A stretch of 36,483 nucleotides of DNA, taken from positions 1 to 36,483 of the forward strand of contig JAGUYX010000293.1 in the NCBI GenBank assembly GCA_020061145.1. The letters are read 5' to 3'. The position numbers and the translations under genes are program-made. Positions 1 to 8,406 of this stretch are shown one piece after another; the stretch's first letter is position 1; each line of letters starts with the position of its first letter. The notes below the pieces were generated by a model. That model did not search any database, was not told the origin of the DNA, and was given only the letters and a program-made list of their open reading frames with translations. Source of the DNA: Anaerolineales bacterium. GTDB lineage: Bacteria; Chloroflexota; Anaerolineae; Anaerolineales; DRKV01.

Positions 1-573
1 GGCGCCGGCTCGCCTGAGAAAAGCAGATATCGTCCCGGTGGGCAGCCAGAACGCACGGACAATCAACGCCAGGCCAAGCAGCCAAACGGTCAGGTTGAGG
101 GGGTTAAACAGGTGCTCGCCGCCGAAAAAGATCAGCGCCAGCACGGCAAATAAACCCCCGAGAAGCAAGGGGAGGCGACGCACAGTAAGCGGGTCTGAGT
201 GGCCGGTAATCGCCTCGGGTAAGGCAGTCATCTGCCATTCACCCCGCCGGACAGACCAGACCAGCAGAGCCAAAGCAAGCAGATAAAGCACCACTCCTTG
301 AAATGCCTGGCGCTCCGGAGGTTCAAATGCCAGTTGCGCCGCAAGGCCCAGCGCCAGCGCGGCCAGTGAACGCCATGGCCAGATCACGGGCGCGGCAGGT
401 TCAGCCAGCGCCTCGGTCGCCGTGAAAGGCGCGTCAGCAGGCTCGATCTCTTTCTCTAAGGTAGGCGCAGGCGTTTCTTCTGTATCCCGTTCGACAGGCG
501 GCAATACCACCGACTCACCCCGCCAGGGCATCAATTTGGATTTGAGATAGTCGAGGACACTCGGTTCTTCCAT
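1..573 (-). CDS. Membrane protein N-terminus, possible GT39-like glycosyltransferase (partial)
   Basis: This reading frame is not in the ORF track because it leaves the window at the left edge; I translated it by hand. It starts at an ATG and gives 191 codons with no stop. The first 60 residues are polar and acidic with several prolines (beginning MEEPSVLDYLK). They are followed by at least four hydrophobic segments, at roughly residues 70-85, 93-107, 133-150 and 160-176. A cytoplasmic tail followed by many membrane helices fits integral-membrane glycosyltransferases of the GT39/ArnT kind, but no catalytic motif is inside the window, so that assignment rests on the neighbouring GT4, methyltransferase and flippase-like genes. 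No clear ribosome binding site precedes the ATG. The start lies 64 nt beyond the methyltransferase stop on the same strand, so co-transcription is likely. Confidence 0.6.
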   Translation of the reverse strand, partial: MEEPSVLDYLKSKLMPWRGESVVLPPVERDTEETPAPTLEKEIEPADAPFTATEALAEPAAPVIWPWRSLAALALGLAAQLAFEPPERQAFQGVVLYLLALALLVWSVRRGEWQMTALPEAITGHSDPLTVRRLPLLLGGLFAVLALIFFGGEHLFNPLNLTVWLLGLALIVRAFWLPTGTISAFLRRAGA

Positions 574-637
574 GGTTCAGTCCGCAAATGTGATGATTAC
601 CGGAGATGAAGAGCCAATGCAGGTTATCTTACCACCA

Positions 638-1441
638 TCACGCCGCCCGACGGGTGACGTAAAATGTATACACACCGTCTTCGGCAACAATCTGAGGGCC
701 ATAGAATGGTTCGATTTTGCGCCGGGTGAACCAAAGATTCCACGAATTCGTAGCCAGCAGCCAGCGCCGGGTGAGGACATGAACCAGGAGCGAAGGCAGA
801 CCCCAAAAATGCCCCCATTCCACCACCCGCAACCCTTCTGGCGGTAAATAATGCCAGCAATCCTCCAGAACAAATCCACTGGCTGCCAACCGTCTTTCCC
901 ACACTTCGGGGGAATCGCAATGGATATGGCGTGAGATGCGATTGAAAAAGGCACGATACAGGTTCCCCGCGGGACGCAAACCTGCCCTGTCCAGCGTCCT
1001 GCCTATCGAGAGGGAGGGTAGAAACCGATGGTTGGGCACACAGAAAACGAATGGAGCACCAGGCTGTAAAACCCTCGAAATCTCATTTAATACTGCTTCC
1101 ACATCCGGGATATGCTCGAGAACCGAGTTGCTGATTGCACTGCCAAAGCTCGCCCTGCGAAAAGGCATCACCCCGGCATCTCCCCGGACAACAAGGCGGT
1201 ATATGCCGTATTTAAGTGATTTACGTAAAGGTCCAGGCCAGGGATCAATGCCTACATCCAGGGGATGGTCGAAGGTCACCGAGGCAAAATGCCCGTCTCC
1301 GCTGCCCACATCCAGCACAGGTTCGGGTAATTCCAAACCCTGATAAAAACGGGATTCATTCGCCCGTACCAGCGAGCGGAAATATGGCAATTCCCGCAGA
1401 TTGCGCCCCAAAAAATCCGGTTCCGGTTTATTCTCGTTCAT
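638..1441 (-). CDS. Class I SAM-dependent methyltransferase
   Basis: A 267-residue protein with a Rossmann-type methyltransferase fold. The SAM-binding motif I reads LDVGSGDGHFA, an acidic motif II stretch follows (VGIDPWPG), and the post-motif 'SNSVLEHIPD' is typical of the Methyltransf_11 group. The ORF track begins at an upstream TTG. I prefer the ATG at 1441, which gives MNENKPEP and overlaps the upstream glycosyltransferase gene by only 14 nt, as expected for translational coupling. The substrate cannot be read from sequence. Its place between a GT4 enzyme and a multi-helix membrane protein suggests methylation of a glycan, a lipid-linked sugar or a related envelope component. That role is inference; the fold and SAM use are well supported. 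Confidence 0.85.
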   Translation of the reverse strand: MNENKPEPDFLGRNLRELPYFRSLVRANESRFYQGLELPEPVLDVGSGDGHFASVTFDHPLDVGIDPWPGPLRKSLKYGIYRLVVRGDAGVMPFRRASFGSAISNSVLEHIPDVEAVLNEISRVLQPGAPFVFCVPNHRFLPSLSIGRTLDRAGLRPAGNLYRAFFNRISRHIHCDSPEVWERRLAASGFVLEDCWHYLPPEGLRVVEWGHFWGLPSLLVHVLTRRWLLATNSWNLWFTRRKIEPFYGPQIVAEDGVYTFYVTRRAA

Positions 1442-2651
1442 CGGGGAGAGTTGAGCCCACGTTTTTTGCAGATTGGTCAAAACGAAGCGGTAAACCGTTT
1501 TTATCGGTTAATAAGCGAGTGAATAACGCCTCATATTTTCCGGCCAGAACCTCGGAAGAAAAACTCTGCTGGACGGTTGGCGCTCCCGACCGGAAATCTT
1601 CCATTTGCTCCAGAATCTCGATCAGAGCCTCAGCCAATGCCTGGCTGTTTGCGGGTGGGACGATGCGGCCCATCCCGGTTTGCAGTACCGGCTGGCGCAC
1701 CCCGGGCAAATCCGAAGCGACTACCGGCGTACCACAGCTCATGGATTCAATCTGAACGATGCCAAAAGCTTCGGTACTGTTCAGGCTGGGCAGCACAGTC
1801 ACATGGCAGGCGTGATAAAAAGCAGCCAGCTCCTGATCGTCGATAATTCCCAGGAATTTCCAACGGTCGCCCAGGCGATCGATCGGCGGCGCTAACCGGG
1901 CGGCATAGGCTTCTTCTCCAAGAACATTTTGATACGGCCCGACATACAATACACGAGCCTGGGGAAAACGTTCCAGTACCCGGGGCAAGGCATTTACCAG
2001 GTATTCGACGCCTTTTTCGGTTGCCAGGCGCGCAACCATGCCGATCACCCGGTCGCCCGGCTGAACACCGTATTTTTGACGGAAGGCATTCACCTGTTCG
2101 GGTGTCGTCTCCTGAAGTTCTACCGAAGGAGGGATCGGCACGACCTTATCCAGGTACGGTCGTAAGAAATTCGAGTGTTCGGCGTAATCCCGGCTGGTGG
2201 TCACAATCGCGTTAGCCAGGCGGGCAGTTATATGGTTGGCGAAAGTAGAGGTTATGTTTGCCAGGCGATTAATCAGCCCGGCAGGCAGGCGGAGGTCACA
2301 CTGATAGGTCATCACCACCGGCCGTCCTAAAATTCGCGCCAGCAGGGCGATATAGGCCGCATCTAACTGAGGCAGGTGCACATTGACCAGGTCCGCCTGG
2401 CGGATCAAATTCCAGGCACGCCAGGGCATTCCCGGCATGATTACACCTTTACTGATGCGAAACCAGACCTTCTGACGGACAATTTTTACTCCACCCATCC
2501 GCTCTTCGGCGGGCAGGTCTGGAGAATATCGGGAGGTCAATACGGTGGTTTGGTGCCCGCCATGCGCCAGGGCGCGTGCCAGCCGTTCAGCGTAGATCGT
2601 CAGGCCAGAATAATGCGGGCGATAATAGGTCAGGGCAATCAAAATACGCAT
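1428..2651 (-). CDS. GT4-family glycosyltransferase
   Basis: A 407-residue GT-B enzyme of CAZy family GT4. The N-terminal acceptor domain opens with MRILIALTYYRPHYSG, the usual first beta strand and loop. The C-terminal nucleotide-sugar domain has the strand 'VIGMVARLATEKGVEYLV', the motif 'FLGIIDDQELAAFYHACHVTVLPS' and the EX7E-type segment 'STEAFGIVQIESMSCGTPVVAS'. It should move a sugar from an NDP- or GDP-sugar to an acceptor at the inner face of the membrane; donor and acceptor are unknown. It starts at ATG, 6 nt after the flippase-like gene ends, and its stop overlaps the methyltransferase start, so the three are probably one operon. The GDP-mannose gene manC is in the same window, but nothing directly ties GDP-mannose to this enzyme. 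Confidence 0.9.
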   Translation of the reverse strand: MRILIALTYYRPHYSGLTIYAERLARALAHGGHQTTVLTSRYSPDLPAEERMGGVKIVRQKVWFRISKGVIMPGMPWRAWNLIRQADLVNVHLPQLDAAYIALLARILGRPVVMTYQCDLRLPAGLINRLANITSTFANHITARLANAIVTTSRDYAEHSNFLRPYLDKVVPIPPSVELQETTPEQVNAFRQKYGVQPGDRVIGMVARLATEKGVEYLVNALPRVLERFPQARVLYVGPYQNVLGEEAYAARLAPPIDRLGDRWKFLGIIDDQELAAFYHACHVTVLPSLNSTEAFGIVQIESMSCGTPVVASDLPGVRQPVLQTGMGRIVPPANSQALAEALIEILEQMEDFRSGAPTVQQSFSSEVLAGKYEALFTRLLTDKNGLPLRFDQSAKNVGSTLPDERE

Positions 2652-2657
2652 GGGGGA

Positions 2658-3677
2658 TCAGGTCTCGGATTTCATGGTTAAATTCGTCCGAACGCCTGCC
2701 AGACGCTGGTAAATTCCGGCTATGCTGTTTCCTTCTCGATAAAGACCCGCCAGGCCAATCAGACCCGTCCCGATAAAATGGATCAGATGAACGGTGACCG
2801 CATATGCCAGGGCAGTCGCAGGAGACACGGAAAGCAAAGCCAGAGCAGCCACCACCGAAGCCTCAAATACACCCAGGGAAGCCGGGGCAGAAGGTAAAGC
2901 AACCCCAAAACCCACCACCCCGAGTACGAATCCACCCCACCAGAATTGCGCCTGCTGGGCAACGCCCAATAACATCACATAATATTCAGCAACTGCCAAT
3001 CCCCAGCTAAGCGCCAGGGCGCCGAATGCCAGCAATAACTGCAAGGGGTTATTCAGGATATCGAAACCATCCAGGAGCGAATCCAGCCAGCGTAACAAGG
3101 TATGCTGAAATCGCGGAAAACGCGTCAGCCGGCGTTCCAGCCAGGGACGCCAGCTTTTACGCGAGCGCGCCAGAAAGAACAGGATCACCAGCCCAAAAGC
3201 GACGAGAGCCAGGGCAGCTATCCCCAGGGGGCGCGCCCAGGTCAGGCCCAACACCAGCGGCAGGGTGGATAGTAACAGACCGGCTGCCAGCGCCACATCA
3301 AACAGGCGCTCAAGCATGATGGTTGAAAGCACAAAAAAAGGGGTTGTGGCAGTGGCTTCGCCCATCAACAGGGCGCGTCCTAATTCTCCCAGCCGGAAAG
3401 GGAAAATGTTGTTGAGCAAATAACCTTCGTTGATGATCAAAAAAGTGCGTGGATAAGATGAACGCCGTTGTAGCAGCAGCCACCAGGCAACCACCCGCAA
3501 TAATAAAGATACCAGAAAAAGACCGACTCCAGGAAGCAGGTAACGCCAATCGTAGTTAGCCAACGCCGGACCCAGTTCTTCCCAACTTGCCAGGCGCAAT
3601 ACGATCACCAGCGCCAGAATACTTACCAGTAACCCCGGCAACCATTGCCGGGCTTTTTTCCAGCTAATCAAGGTCAC
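2658..3677 (-). CDS. UPF0104/LPG-synthase-TM family flippase-like membrane protein
   Basis: About 339 residues and strongly hydrophobic throughout, with eight or so predicted membrane helices. The family hallmark 'NNIFPFRLGELGRALL' lies near residue 90, and the later stretch 'GFGVALPSAPASLGVFEASVVAALAL' is the usual second conserved block (PSAPGslGvfE). Members resemble the membrane half of MprF and the archaeal AglD group, and are thought to move or modify lipid-linked molecules. The frame opens with GTG at 3677, which sits on top of the AGGAAGG ribosome binding site; a TTG six bases further on (3671) is better spaced and may be the true start. The gene lies 5 nt behind lepA and 6 nt before the GT4 gene, so it is probably read with both. 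Confidence 0.85.
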   Translation of the reverse strand: MTLISWKKARQWLPGLLVSILALVIVLRLASWEELGPALANYDWRYLLPGVGLFLVSLLLRVVAWWLLLQRRSSYPRTFLIINEGYLLNNIFPFRLGELGRALLMGEATATTPFFVLSTIMLERLFDVALAAGLLLSTLPLVLGLTWARPLGIAALALVAFGLVILFFLARSRKSWRPWLERRLTRFPRFQHTLLRWLDSLLDGFDILNNPLQLLLAFGALALSWGLAVAEYYVMLLGVAQQAQFWWGGFVLGVVGFGVALPSAPASLGVFEASVVAALALLSVSPATALAYAVTVHLIHFIGTGLIGLAGLYREGNSIAGIYQRLAGVRTNLTMKSET

Positions 3678-3682
3678 CTTCC

Positions 3683-5482
3683 TCAGTCTTCCCTCAGGCG
3701 TAAGACTGCCATGAACGCTTCCTGCGGGATTTCAACATTGCCTACCATTTTCATGCGCTTCTTACCCCGTTTTTGCTTTTCCAGCAACTTTTTCTTGCGG
3801 GTGATATCCCCACCATAACACTTTGCCAGTACATCTTTGCGCAGGGCTTTGACGTTCGCCCGCGAGATCACCCGCCCCCCGGCTGATGCCTGTATAGGCA
3901 CGGCAAAAAGCTGGCGTGGAATGATATCTTTCAGTTTGCTGATTAACGTCTGTCCTATGTGATAGGCGGCATCCCGGTGGACAATCGAGGCCAGCGCATC
4001 CACCGGCTCGGCATTAACCAGGATTTGTAATTTCACCAGGTCATCGGGCCGGTATTCCGCAAACTGATAATCCAGCGAGGCATATCCGCGCGTGCGCGAT
4101 TTCAACTGGTCGAAAAAGTCCACGATCAATTCCGAGAGCGGGATCTCAAAATTCAATTGCACCCGGTTGGGAGCCGGGTATTCCTGGCTGGCAAAAATCC
4201 CGCGTCGTTTGGTAACCAGATCCATGATCGTCCCATAATATTCTGTGGGGCTGAAGATCTGGATATACATCCACGGCTCACGGATTTCTTCAATCTCCCC
4301 CTCTTCGGGTAGCTCGGCCGGCGAGTCGATCAGGATCGTCTCGCCGGTTTTAAGCTTCACCTCGTATTCCACCGATGGCGCAGTGACGATAATATCCAGG
4401 TCGTATTCACGCTCCAGGCGTTCCTGGATGATCTCCATATGAAACATACCCAGGAATCCACAGCGAAAGCCAAAATTTAATGCCTGCGAGGTTTCGGGTT
4501 CATAGATCAGGGAGGCGTCGTTTAACTGCAATTTTTCCAGGGCATCGCGCAGGTCTTCGTAATCTTCCCCCTCCACGGGATAAATCCCGGCGAAAACCAT
4601 GGGTTTGACCTTGCGGTAACCGGGCAATGGCTCCGCGGCCGGGTTGGTTGCCAGGGTGATCGTATCGCCCACGCGGCATTCCCGGACTGTCTTGAACCCG
4701 GTGGCGACATAACCTACCTCGCCAGCGTGTAATTCGCTGGTTGGGCGTAAATCCGGGGCAAAGATGCCCACCTCAATCGGTTTAATCGTGGCCCTGGTTA
4801 TCATCATCCGCAGCGTATCGCTGGCGCTCAATTTGCCGTCCATCACCCGGATATAAGCCACCACGCCTTTATACGGGTCGTAATGCGAATCAAAGATCAG
4901 CGCTTTCAAGGGCAGGTCGTCCCGCCCGCGCGGCGGCGGGACACGCTGCACCACAGCTTCCAGCACTTCTTCCACATTTAAACCGGCCTTAGCCGAGATG
5001 CGCAGGATTTCTTCCCCGGGAATGCCCAGCAAATTTTCCAGTTCTTCCGCCACCTCATCCGGATGGGCTGAGGGGAGATCAATTTTGTTAATTACCGGGA
5101 TGATTTCAAGGTCTGCTTCTAGAGCAAGATACAGGTTCGCCAGGGTCTGGGCTTCCACACCCTGGCTGGCATCCACCACCAATATTGCTCCTTCGCAGGC
5201 CTCCAGGGCGCGGCTGACTTCATAACCGAAATCCACATGTCCGGGGGTATCGATCAGATTCAGCTCATAAACCTGTCCGTTGCGGGCGCGATAATTCATG
5301 CGCACGGCGGAGGCCTTGATGGTCACACCTTTTTCACGTTCCAGGTCCATGCTATCCAGCACCTGTTCAGTCATTTCCCGCTCGGAAATGGTGCCTGTTA
5401 GCTGCAGCAGGCGATCTGCCAGGGTGGATTTTCCGTGATCGATGTGGGCGATAATACAGAAGTTGCGGATAAGATCTGTCAT
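3683..5482 (-). CDS. lepA: Elongation factor 4 (LepA) translational GTPase
   Basis: A full-length 599-residue LepA/EF4. The GTPase motifs are in order: P-loop AHIDHGKST near residue 12, switch I '[10 protein letters not shown]', DTPGH near residue 78, NKID near 132 and SAK near 164. The EF4-specific C-terminal domain ends with the characteristic '[24 protein letters not shown]'. The protein acts on ribosomes and is thought to help stalled or misplaced translocation complexes and 30S biogenesis. The start is ATG with no Shine-Dalgarno sequence; a TATACT hexamer lies 11 nt upstream. It follows tlyA by 65 nt and heads the group of envelope-glycan genes downstream. Confidence 0.97.
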   Translation of the reverse strand: MTDLIRNFCIIAHIDHGKSTLADRLLQLTGTISEREMTEQVLDSMDLEREKGVTIKASAVRMNYRARNGQVYELNLIDTPGHVDFGYEVSRALEACEGAILVVDASQGVEAQTLANLYLALEADLEIIPVINKIDLPSAHPDEVAEELENLLGIPGEEILRISAKAGLNVEEVLEAVVQRVPPPRGRDDLPLKALIFDSHYDPYKGVVAYIRVMDGKLSASDTLRMMITRATIKPIEVGIFAPDLRPTSELHAGEVGYVATGFKTVRECRVGDTITLATNPAAEPLPGYRKVKPMVFAGIYPVEGEDYEDLRDALEKLQLNDASLIYEPETSQALNFGFRCGFLGMFHMEIIQERLEREYDLDIIVTAPSVEYEVKLKTGETILIDSPAELPEEGEIEEIREPWMYIQIFSPTEYYGTIMDLVTKRRGIFASQEYPAPNRVQLNFEIPLSELIVDFFDQLKSRTRGYASLDYQFAEYRPDDLVKLQILVNAEPVDALASIVHRDAAYHIGQTLISKLKDIIPRQLFAVPIQASAGGRVISRANVKALRKDVLAKCYGGDITRKKKLLEKQKRGKKRMKMVGNVEIPQEAFMAVLRLRED

Positions 5483-5493
5483 AAACGTGCGCT

Positions 5494-5499
5494 AGTATA
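5494..5499 (-). promoter_or_regulatory. Possible -10 element of lepA
   Basis: TATACT on the minus strand, 11 nt upstream of the lepA ATG. There is no convincing -35 at 16-18 bp and no Shine-Dalgarno sequence between it and the start, so if it is real the transcript would have almost no leader. Confidence 0.3.
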
Positions 5500-5547
5500 A
5501 TCGATTTTAGTGCTGGCTCAGCCGTCAGGAAATTGGGATCGATCGGG

Positions 5548-6366
5548 TTAAAGTGGGTTATTTTTTGACCGTTCGGCAGCCAGTGAATCCAATGCACCAG
5601 TTACCAGAATCTGGCAGCCGGGCGCTTCTGGCGCAGCCGGATATACCATATAGGCCAGATATTCACGGTTGCCTTTCGGGCCACGTACCGGGGAGAGCAT
5701 CAGGTCCAGGGGACTGAAACCTGCCTCGGTTGCCTTCTGTAAAACCTCTTCGAGCACCCGTTGGTGGATCTGCGGGTCACGGATGACCCCTTTGCCACGC
5801 TGTACTTCCTTTCGTCCGGCTTCAAATTGAGGTTTGATCAGTGCAATAACCTCACCGCCACCCTCTCCAAACCAATCGCTAACCCCGGGTAACAGGAGTT
5901 TGAGGGAGATGAAAGATGCATCCATGGTGATCAGTTCCACCGGTTCAGGCAACTCCTCCAGAAAGCGCGCGTTGGTGTTTTCCAGCACAACCACACGGGG
6001 ATCCTGGCGCAATTTCCAATCCAGAATCCCGCGTCCCACATCGATGGCGTAAACTCGTAAAGCGCCTGCCTGCAACAGGCAATCCGTAAATCCGCCGGTG
6101 GAGGCGCCTACATCGGCGCACACTTTTCCCTCCGGTTGAACCGGAAACCGGTGTAAGGCAGCCTCCAGCTTATCGCCGCCCCGCGAGACGTACTTCGGGC
6201 CATGGTCGACGGTCAAAGTGACATTTTCGTCCAGCCGGGTGGAGGCTTTGAGCACCAGCTCCCCATCCACCCGAACCTGGCCAGCCATCACCATGCGTTG
6301 TGCCAGTGAGCGACTCTCCACCAGACCCCGTTCAACCAGTAAGATATCCAGGCGTTTTTTCTCCAT
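5548..6366 (-). CDS. tlyA: TlyA-family rRNA methyltransferase / hemolysin-like
   Basis: A 272-residue protein with the two-domain TlyA layout. The N-terminal S4 RNA-binding domain spans about residues 3-65 ('RLDILLVERGLVESRSLAQRMVMAG'). A FtsJ-like SAM methyltransferase follows, with motif I 'DVGASTGGFTDCLLQAGA', the motif IV region 'ELITMDASFISLKLLLP' and 'ALIKPQFEAGR'. Characterised TlyA proteins 2'-O-methylate cytidines in 16S and/or 23S rRNA; which site is modified here cannot be told. The ORF track extends to an upstream TTG. I place the start at the ATG giving MEKKRLD, because the S4 domain begins there and an AAGGTG stretch lies just upstream. It is divergent from the UbiA-family gene, with 94 bp between the starts. 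Confidence 0.93.
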   Translation of the reverse strand: MEKKRLDILLVERGLVESRSLAQRMVMAGQVRVDGELVLKASTRLDENVTLTVDHGPKYVSRGGDKLEAALHRFPVQPEGKVCADVGASTGGFTDCLLQAGALRVYAIDVGRGILDWKLRQDPRVVVLENTNARFLEELPEPVELITMDASFISLKLLLPGVSDWFGEGGGEVIALIKPQFEAGRKEVQRGKGVIRDPQIHQRVLEEVLQKATEAGFSPLDLMLSPVRGPKGNREYLAYMVYPAAPEAPGCQILVTGALDSLAAERSKNNPL

Positions 6367-6445
6367 AATCACCTTCATTTTACCCTGCGACAATTCTTCT
6401 GAAATGATTCCAACCTGCTGTAAACTGTGCCAACCGGCTGAGTCA

Positions 6446-6454
6446 TGCTATGAT
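6446..6454 (+). promoter_or_regulatory. Extended -10 (TGC-TATGAT) of the UbiA-family gene
   Basis: TG-C-TATGAT ends only 6 nt before the ATG at 6461. With the usual 6-7 nt from -10 to the start point, transcription would begin at or next to the ATG, giving a leaderless mRNA. No Shine-Dalgarno sequence is present. The -35 region is poor, which an extended -10 can offset. Confidence 0.5.
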
Positions 6455-6460
6455 TGGCGT

Positions 6461-7336
6461 ATGCTGCTAGCTCTGATCAAATCCATGCGCCCACGACAAT
6501 GGGCAAAAAATATATTTATCTTTGCTGCCCTGGTGTTCGACCAGAAACTGGATGATATCCCGGCAGTGCAGGTAACTTTCGCCGGATTTATCCTTCTTTG
6601 TCTGCTCTCCAGTGCGGTTTACCTGATGAATGACCTGGGAGACCTGGAAGCGGACCGCTTTCACCCGAAAAAACGTTTCCGCCCGATCGCTTCAGGAGCT
6701 TTACCCGTAAACGTCGCCAGGGCGAGCTTCTGGGTTCTGATCCTGGTTGTGTTGCCGCTTGCGTTCTGGTTGTCCGTTCCTTTTGGCTGGATTGCCCTGG
6801 CATATTTTGCCCTGAACCTGGCCTACACCCGCTGGCTCAAGCATGTTCCTATCCTGGATGTGCTGGTCCTGGCGTCTTTTTACCTCTTGCGCGTGACCGC
6901 GGGCGTATTGTTGATCGATGTGGAACGTTTTTCACCCTGGTTATTTGTCGTCACCGGTTTGCTGGCATTATTTATCGGGTTGGGAAAACGCCGCTCGGAG
7001 CTCAGCCTGCTGGCAGAAGAAGCCAATTCACATCGGCGGGTATTGGATGGCTATACGATTCCCTTTCTGGATCAATTGATTATCATTGTTTCCACTGCCA
7101 CGATCATGTCATACTCTTTGTATACCTTTTCAGCACCCAACCTGCCGGGGAATCACGCCATGATGTTGACCATTCCATCAGTGTTGTATGGCATCTTTCG
7201 TTACCTGCATCTGATCCAGGTAGATTTGCGGGTTGGCTCGCCCGAGGAGCTGCTCTTTAACGACCGGCCGCTGCAAATCACCCTGGCGGTGTGGGTAACG
7301 GCGGTCATAACTGTGCTTTACGTCATGCCTGCCTGA
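6461..7336 (+). CDS. Decaprenyl-phosphate phosphoribosyltransferase-like UbiA-family enzyme
   Basis: A 291-residue UbiA-superfamily prenyltransferase with about nine membrane helices. The N-terminus 'SMRPRQWAKNIFIFAALVF' and the first Asp-rich motif 'NDLGDLEADRFHPKKRFRPIASG' match the DPPR synthase group (Rv3806c type), which transfers phosphoribose from PRPP to a polyprenyl phosphate on the cytoplasmic side of the membrane. The second Asp-containing loop is weaker ('YTIPFLDQLI'). The ORF track adds 81 upstream residues that are antisense to tlyA and composed like a shadow; the ATG at 6461 begins the conserved sequence. In actinobacteria the product leads to decaprenyl-phospho-arabinose for the wall. 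In a chloroflexote the acceptor and end product are unknown. The mevalonate kinase gene follows after 51 nt. Confidence 0.85.
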   Translation: MLLALIKSMRPRQWAKNIFIFAALVFDQKLDDIPAVQVTFAGFILLCLLSSAVYLMNDLGDLEADRFHPKKRFRPIASGALPVNVARASFWVLILVVLPLAFWLSVPFGWIALAYFALNLAYTRWLKHVPILDVLVLASFYLLRVTAGVLLIDVERFSPWLFVVTGLLALFIGLGKRRSELSLLAEEANSHRRVLDGYTIPFLDQLIIIVSTATIMSYSLYTFSAPNLPGNHAMMLTIPSVLYGIFRYLHLIQVDLRVGSPEELLFNDRPLQITLAVWVTAVITVLYVMPA

Positions 7337-7387
7337 AAAATCTGTTCTGCTGATCCCTGAGTAAACTATTCCAGAAGGGAACACCCG

Positions 7388-8338
7388 ATGCCTGCCATCA
7401 GCGCCACAGCCCCCGGAAAAGCCATCCTGTTTGGCGAACACGCGGTGGTATACGGGCAGCCGGCGATCGCGGTACCGATTAACCAGGTGCGCGCCCGCAC
7501 CATGATCATCGCCGATCCCCTCGCTCCAACCGGTCAGGTCCGTATCCAGGCCCCTGCCATCGGGCTGGATACCTACCTAGATGACCTGCCCCCCGACGAA
7601 CCGCTGGTACAGGGTATCCAGTTGACTTTGCGCCATTTGGAATTGCCTCGTTTGCCAGGTTGCACCATCCGGGTAACCTCCACCATTCCGATTGCCGCCG
7701 GATTGGGTTCCGGTGCGGCAGTCTCAGTATCGCTGATCCGAGCATTAAGCGCCTTTCTGGGTTCCCCGCTGCCCGACGATCAGGTTAATAAGCTGGCATA
7801 CGAAATCGAAAAAGTACACCATGGCACCCCCTCTGGGATCGATAACACCGTGATTACTTATAACCAGCCGATTTACTTTCAGCGCCAGCAGCCCATCGAA
7901 TTCCTGACTTTTCGTAAACCAGTGCACCTGGTGATCGGCGATAGCGGCATTGCCAGCAAAACCTCCATAACCGTGGGTCGAGTACGCCAGGGCTGGCAGG
8001 AGAACCCCGAAGCTTACGAAAAGATGTTCGAGGAAATCGGGGAGATTACCCGCCAGGCGCGCCAGGCTTTGGAACGCGGGGATCTATCCCTGGCCGGTCG
8101 GCTGATGGACGAAAATCAACGCTGGTTGATTCAGTTGGGCGTTTCGTCTCCTGAGCTGGAGAACTTGATTGCTGCCGCCCGTAATGCAGGAGCCAGCGGT
8201 GCAAAACTATCCGGCGGCGGCGGAGGCGGGAATATGATCGCCCTAGTCCACCCGGATGTTTCTCCGCATGTAGTGGCTGCGCTTACTGCAGCCGGCGCTT
8301 TGCAGATCCTGACCAGTGAAATCCCCGCCAGCCATTGA
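7388..8338 (+). CDS. mvk: Mevalonate kinase
   Basis: A 316-residue GHMP-family kinase that phosphorylates mevalonate to mevalonate 5-phosphate. The three family motifs are present: motif 1 'APGKAILFGEHAVVYG' at the N-terminus, the ATP-binding motif 2 'PIAAGLGSGAAVSVSLIRAL' near residue 100, and motif 3 'GASGAKLSGGGGGGNMIAL' near the C-terminus. The segment 'KVHHGTPSGIDNTVITY' supports mevalonate kinase rather than galactokinase or homoserine kinase. The ATG is preceded by a GAAGGGA ribosome binding site. The next gene is isopentenyl phosphate kinase, which points to the alternative mevalonate pathway in which mevalonate phosphate is decarboxylated before the second phosphorylation. The decarboxylase itself is not in the window. 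Confidence 0.94.
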   Translation: MPAISATAPGKAILFGEHAVVYGQPAIAVPINQVRARTMIIADPLAPTGQVRIQAPAIGLDTYLDDLPPDEPLVQGIQLTLRHLELPRLPGCTIRVTSTIPIAAGLGSGAAVSVSLIRALSAFLGSPLPDDQVNKLAYEIEKVHHGTPSGIDNTVITYNQPIYFQRQQPIEFLTFRKPVHLVIGDSGIASKTSITVGRVRQGWQENPEAYEKMFEEIGEITRQARQALERGDLSLAGRLMDENQRWLIQLGVSSPELENLIAAARNAGASGAKLSGGGGGGNMIALVHPDVSPHVVAALTAAGALQILTSEIPASH

Positions 8339-8343
8339 TCGAC

Positions 8344-8349
8344 TATAAT
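8344..8349 (+). promoter_or_regulatory. Possible -10 (TATAAT) between mvk and ipk
   Basis: A perfect TATAAT just after the mvk stop, 57 nt before the ipk ATG. No good -35 lies 16-18 bp upstream. A second AT-rich hexamer (TAAATT, 8390-8395) sits 11 nt before the ATG. Either could drive ipk; neither is certain. Confidence 0.3.
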
Positions 8350-8406
8350 CTGTCCAAGCCCCGTAATCCGCTTTTCTCTGACCAGGCTTTAAATTAACCA
8401 GATTCA

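Noticed and set aside
38-286. 82-residue plus-strand ORF at the left edge
   Set aside because: Antisense to the membrane protein frame that is open through 1-573; Arg/Ser/Pro-rich shadow composition.
577-954. 125- and 98-residue minus ORFs overlapping the methyltransferase
   Set aside because: Other frames of the methyltransferase gene, with no recognisable domain and no ribosome binding site.
6218-6460. 81-codon N-terminal extension of the UbiA gene in the ORF track
   Set aside because: Antisense to tlyA, Ser/Arg-rich, and the conserved protein starts at the ATG at 6461.
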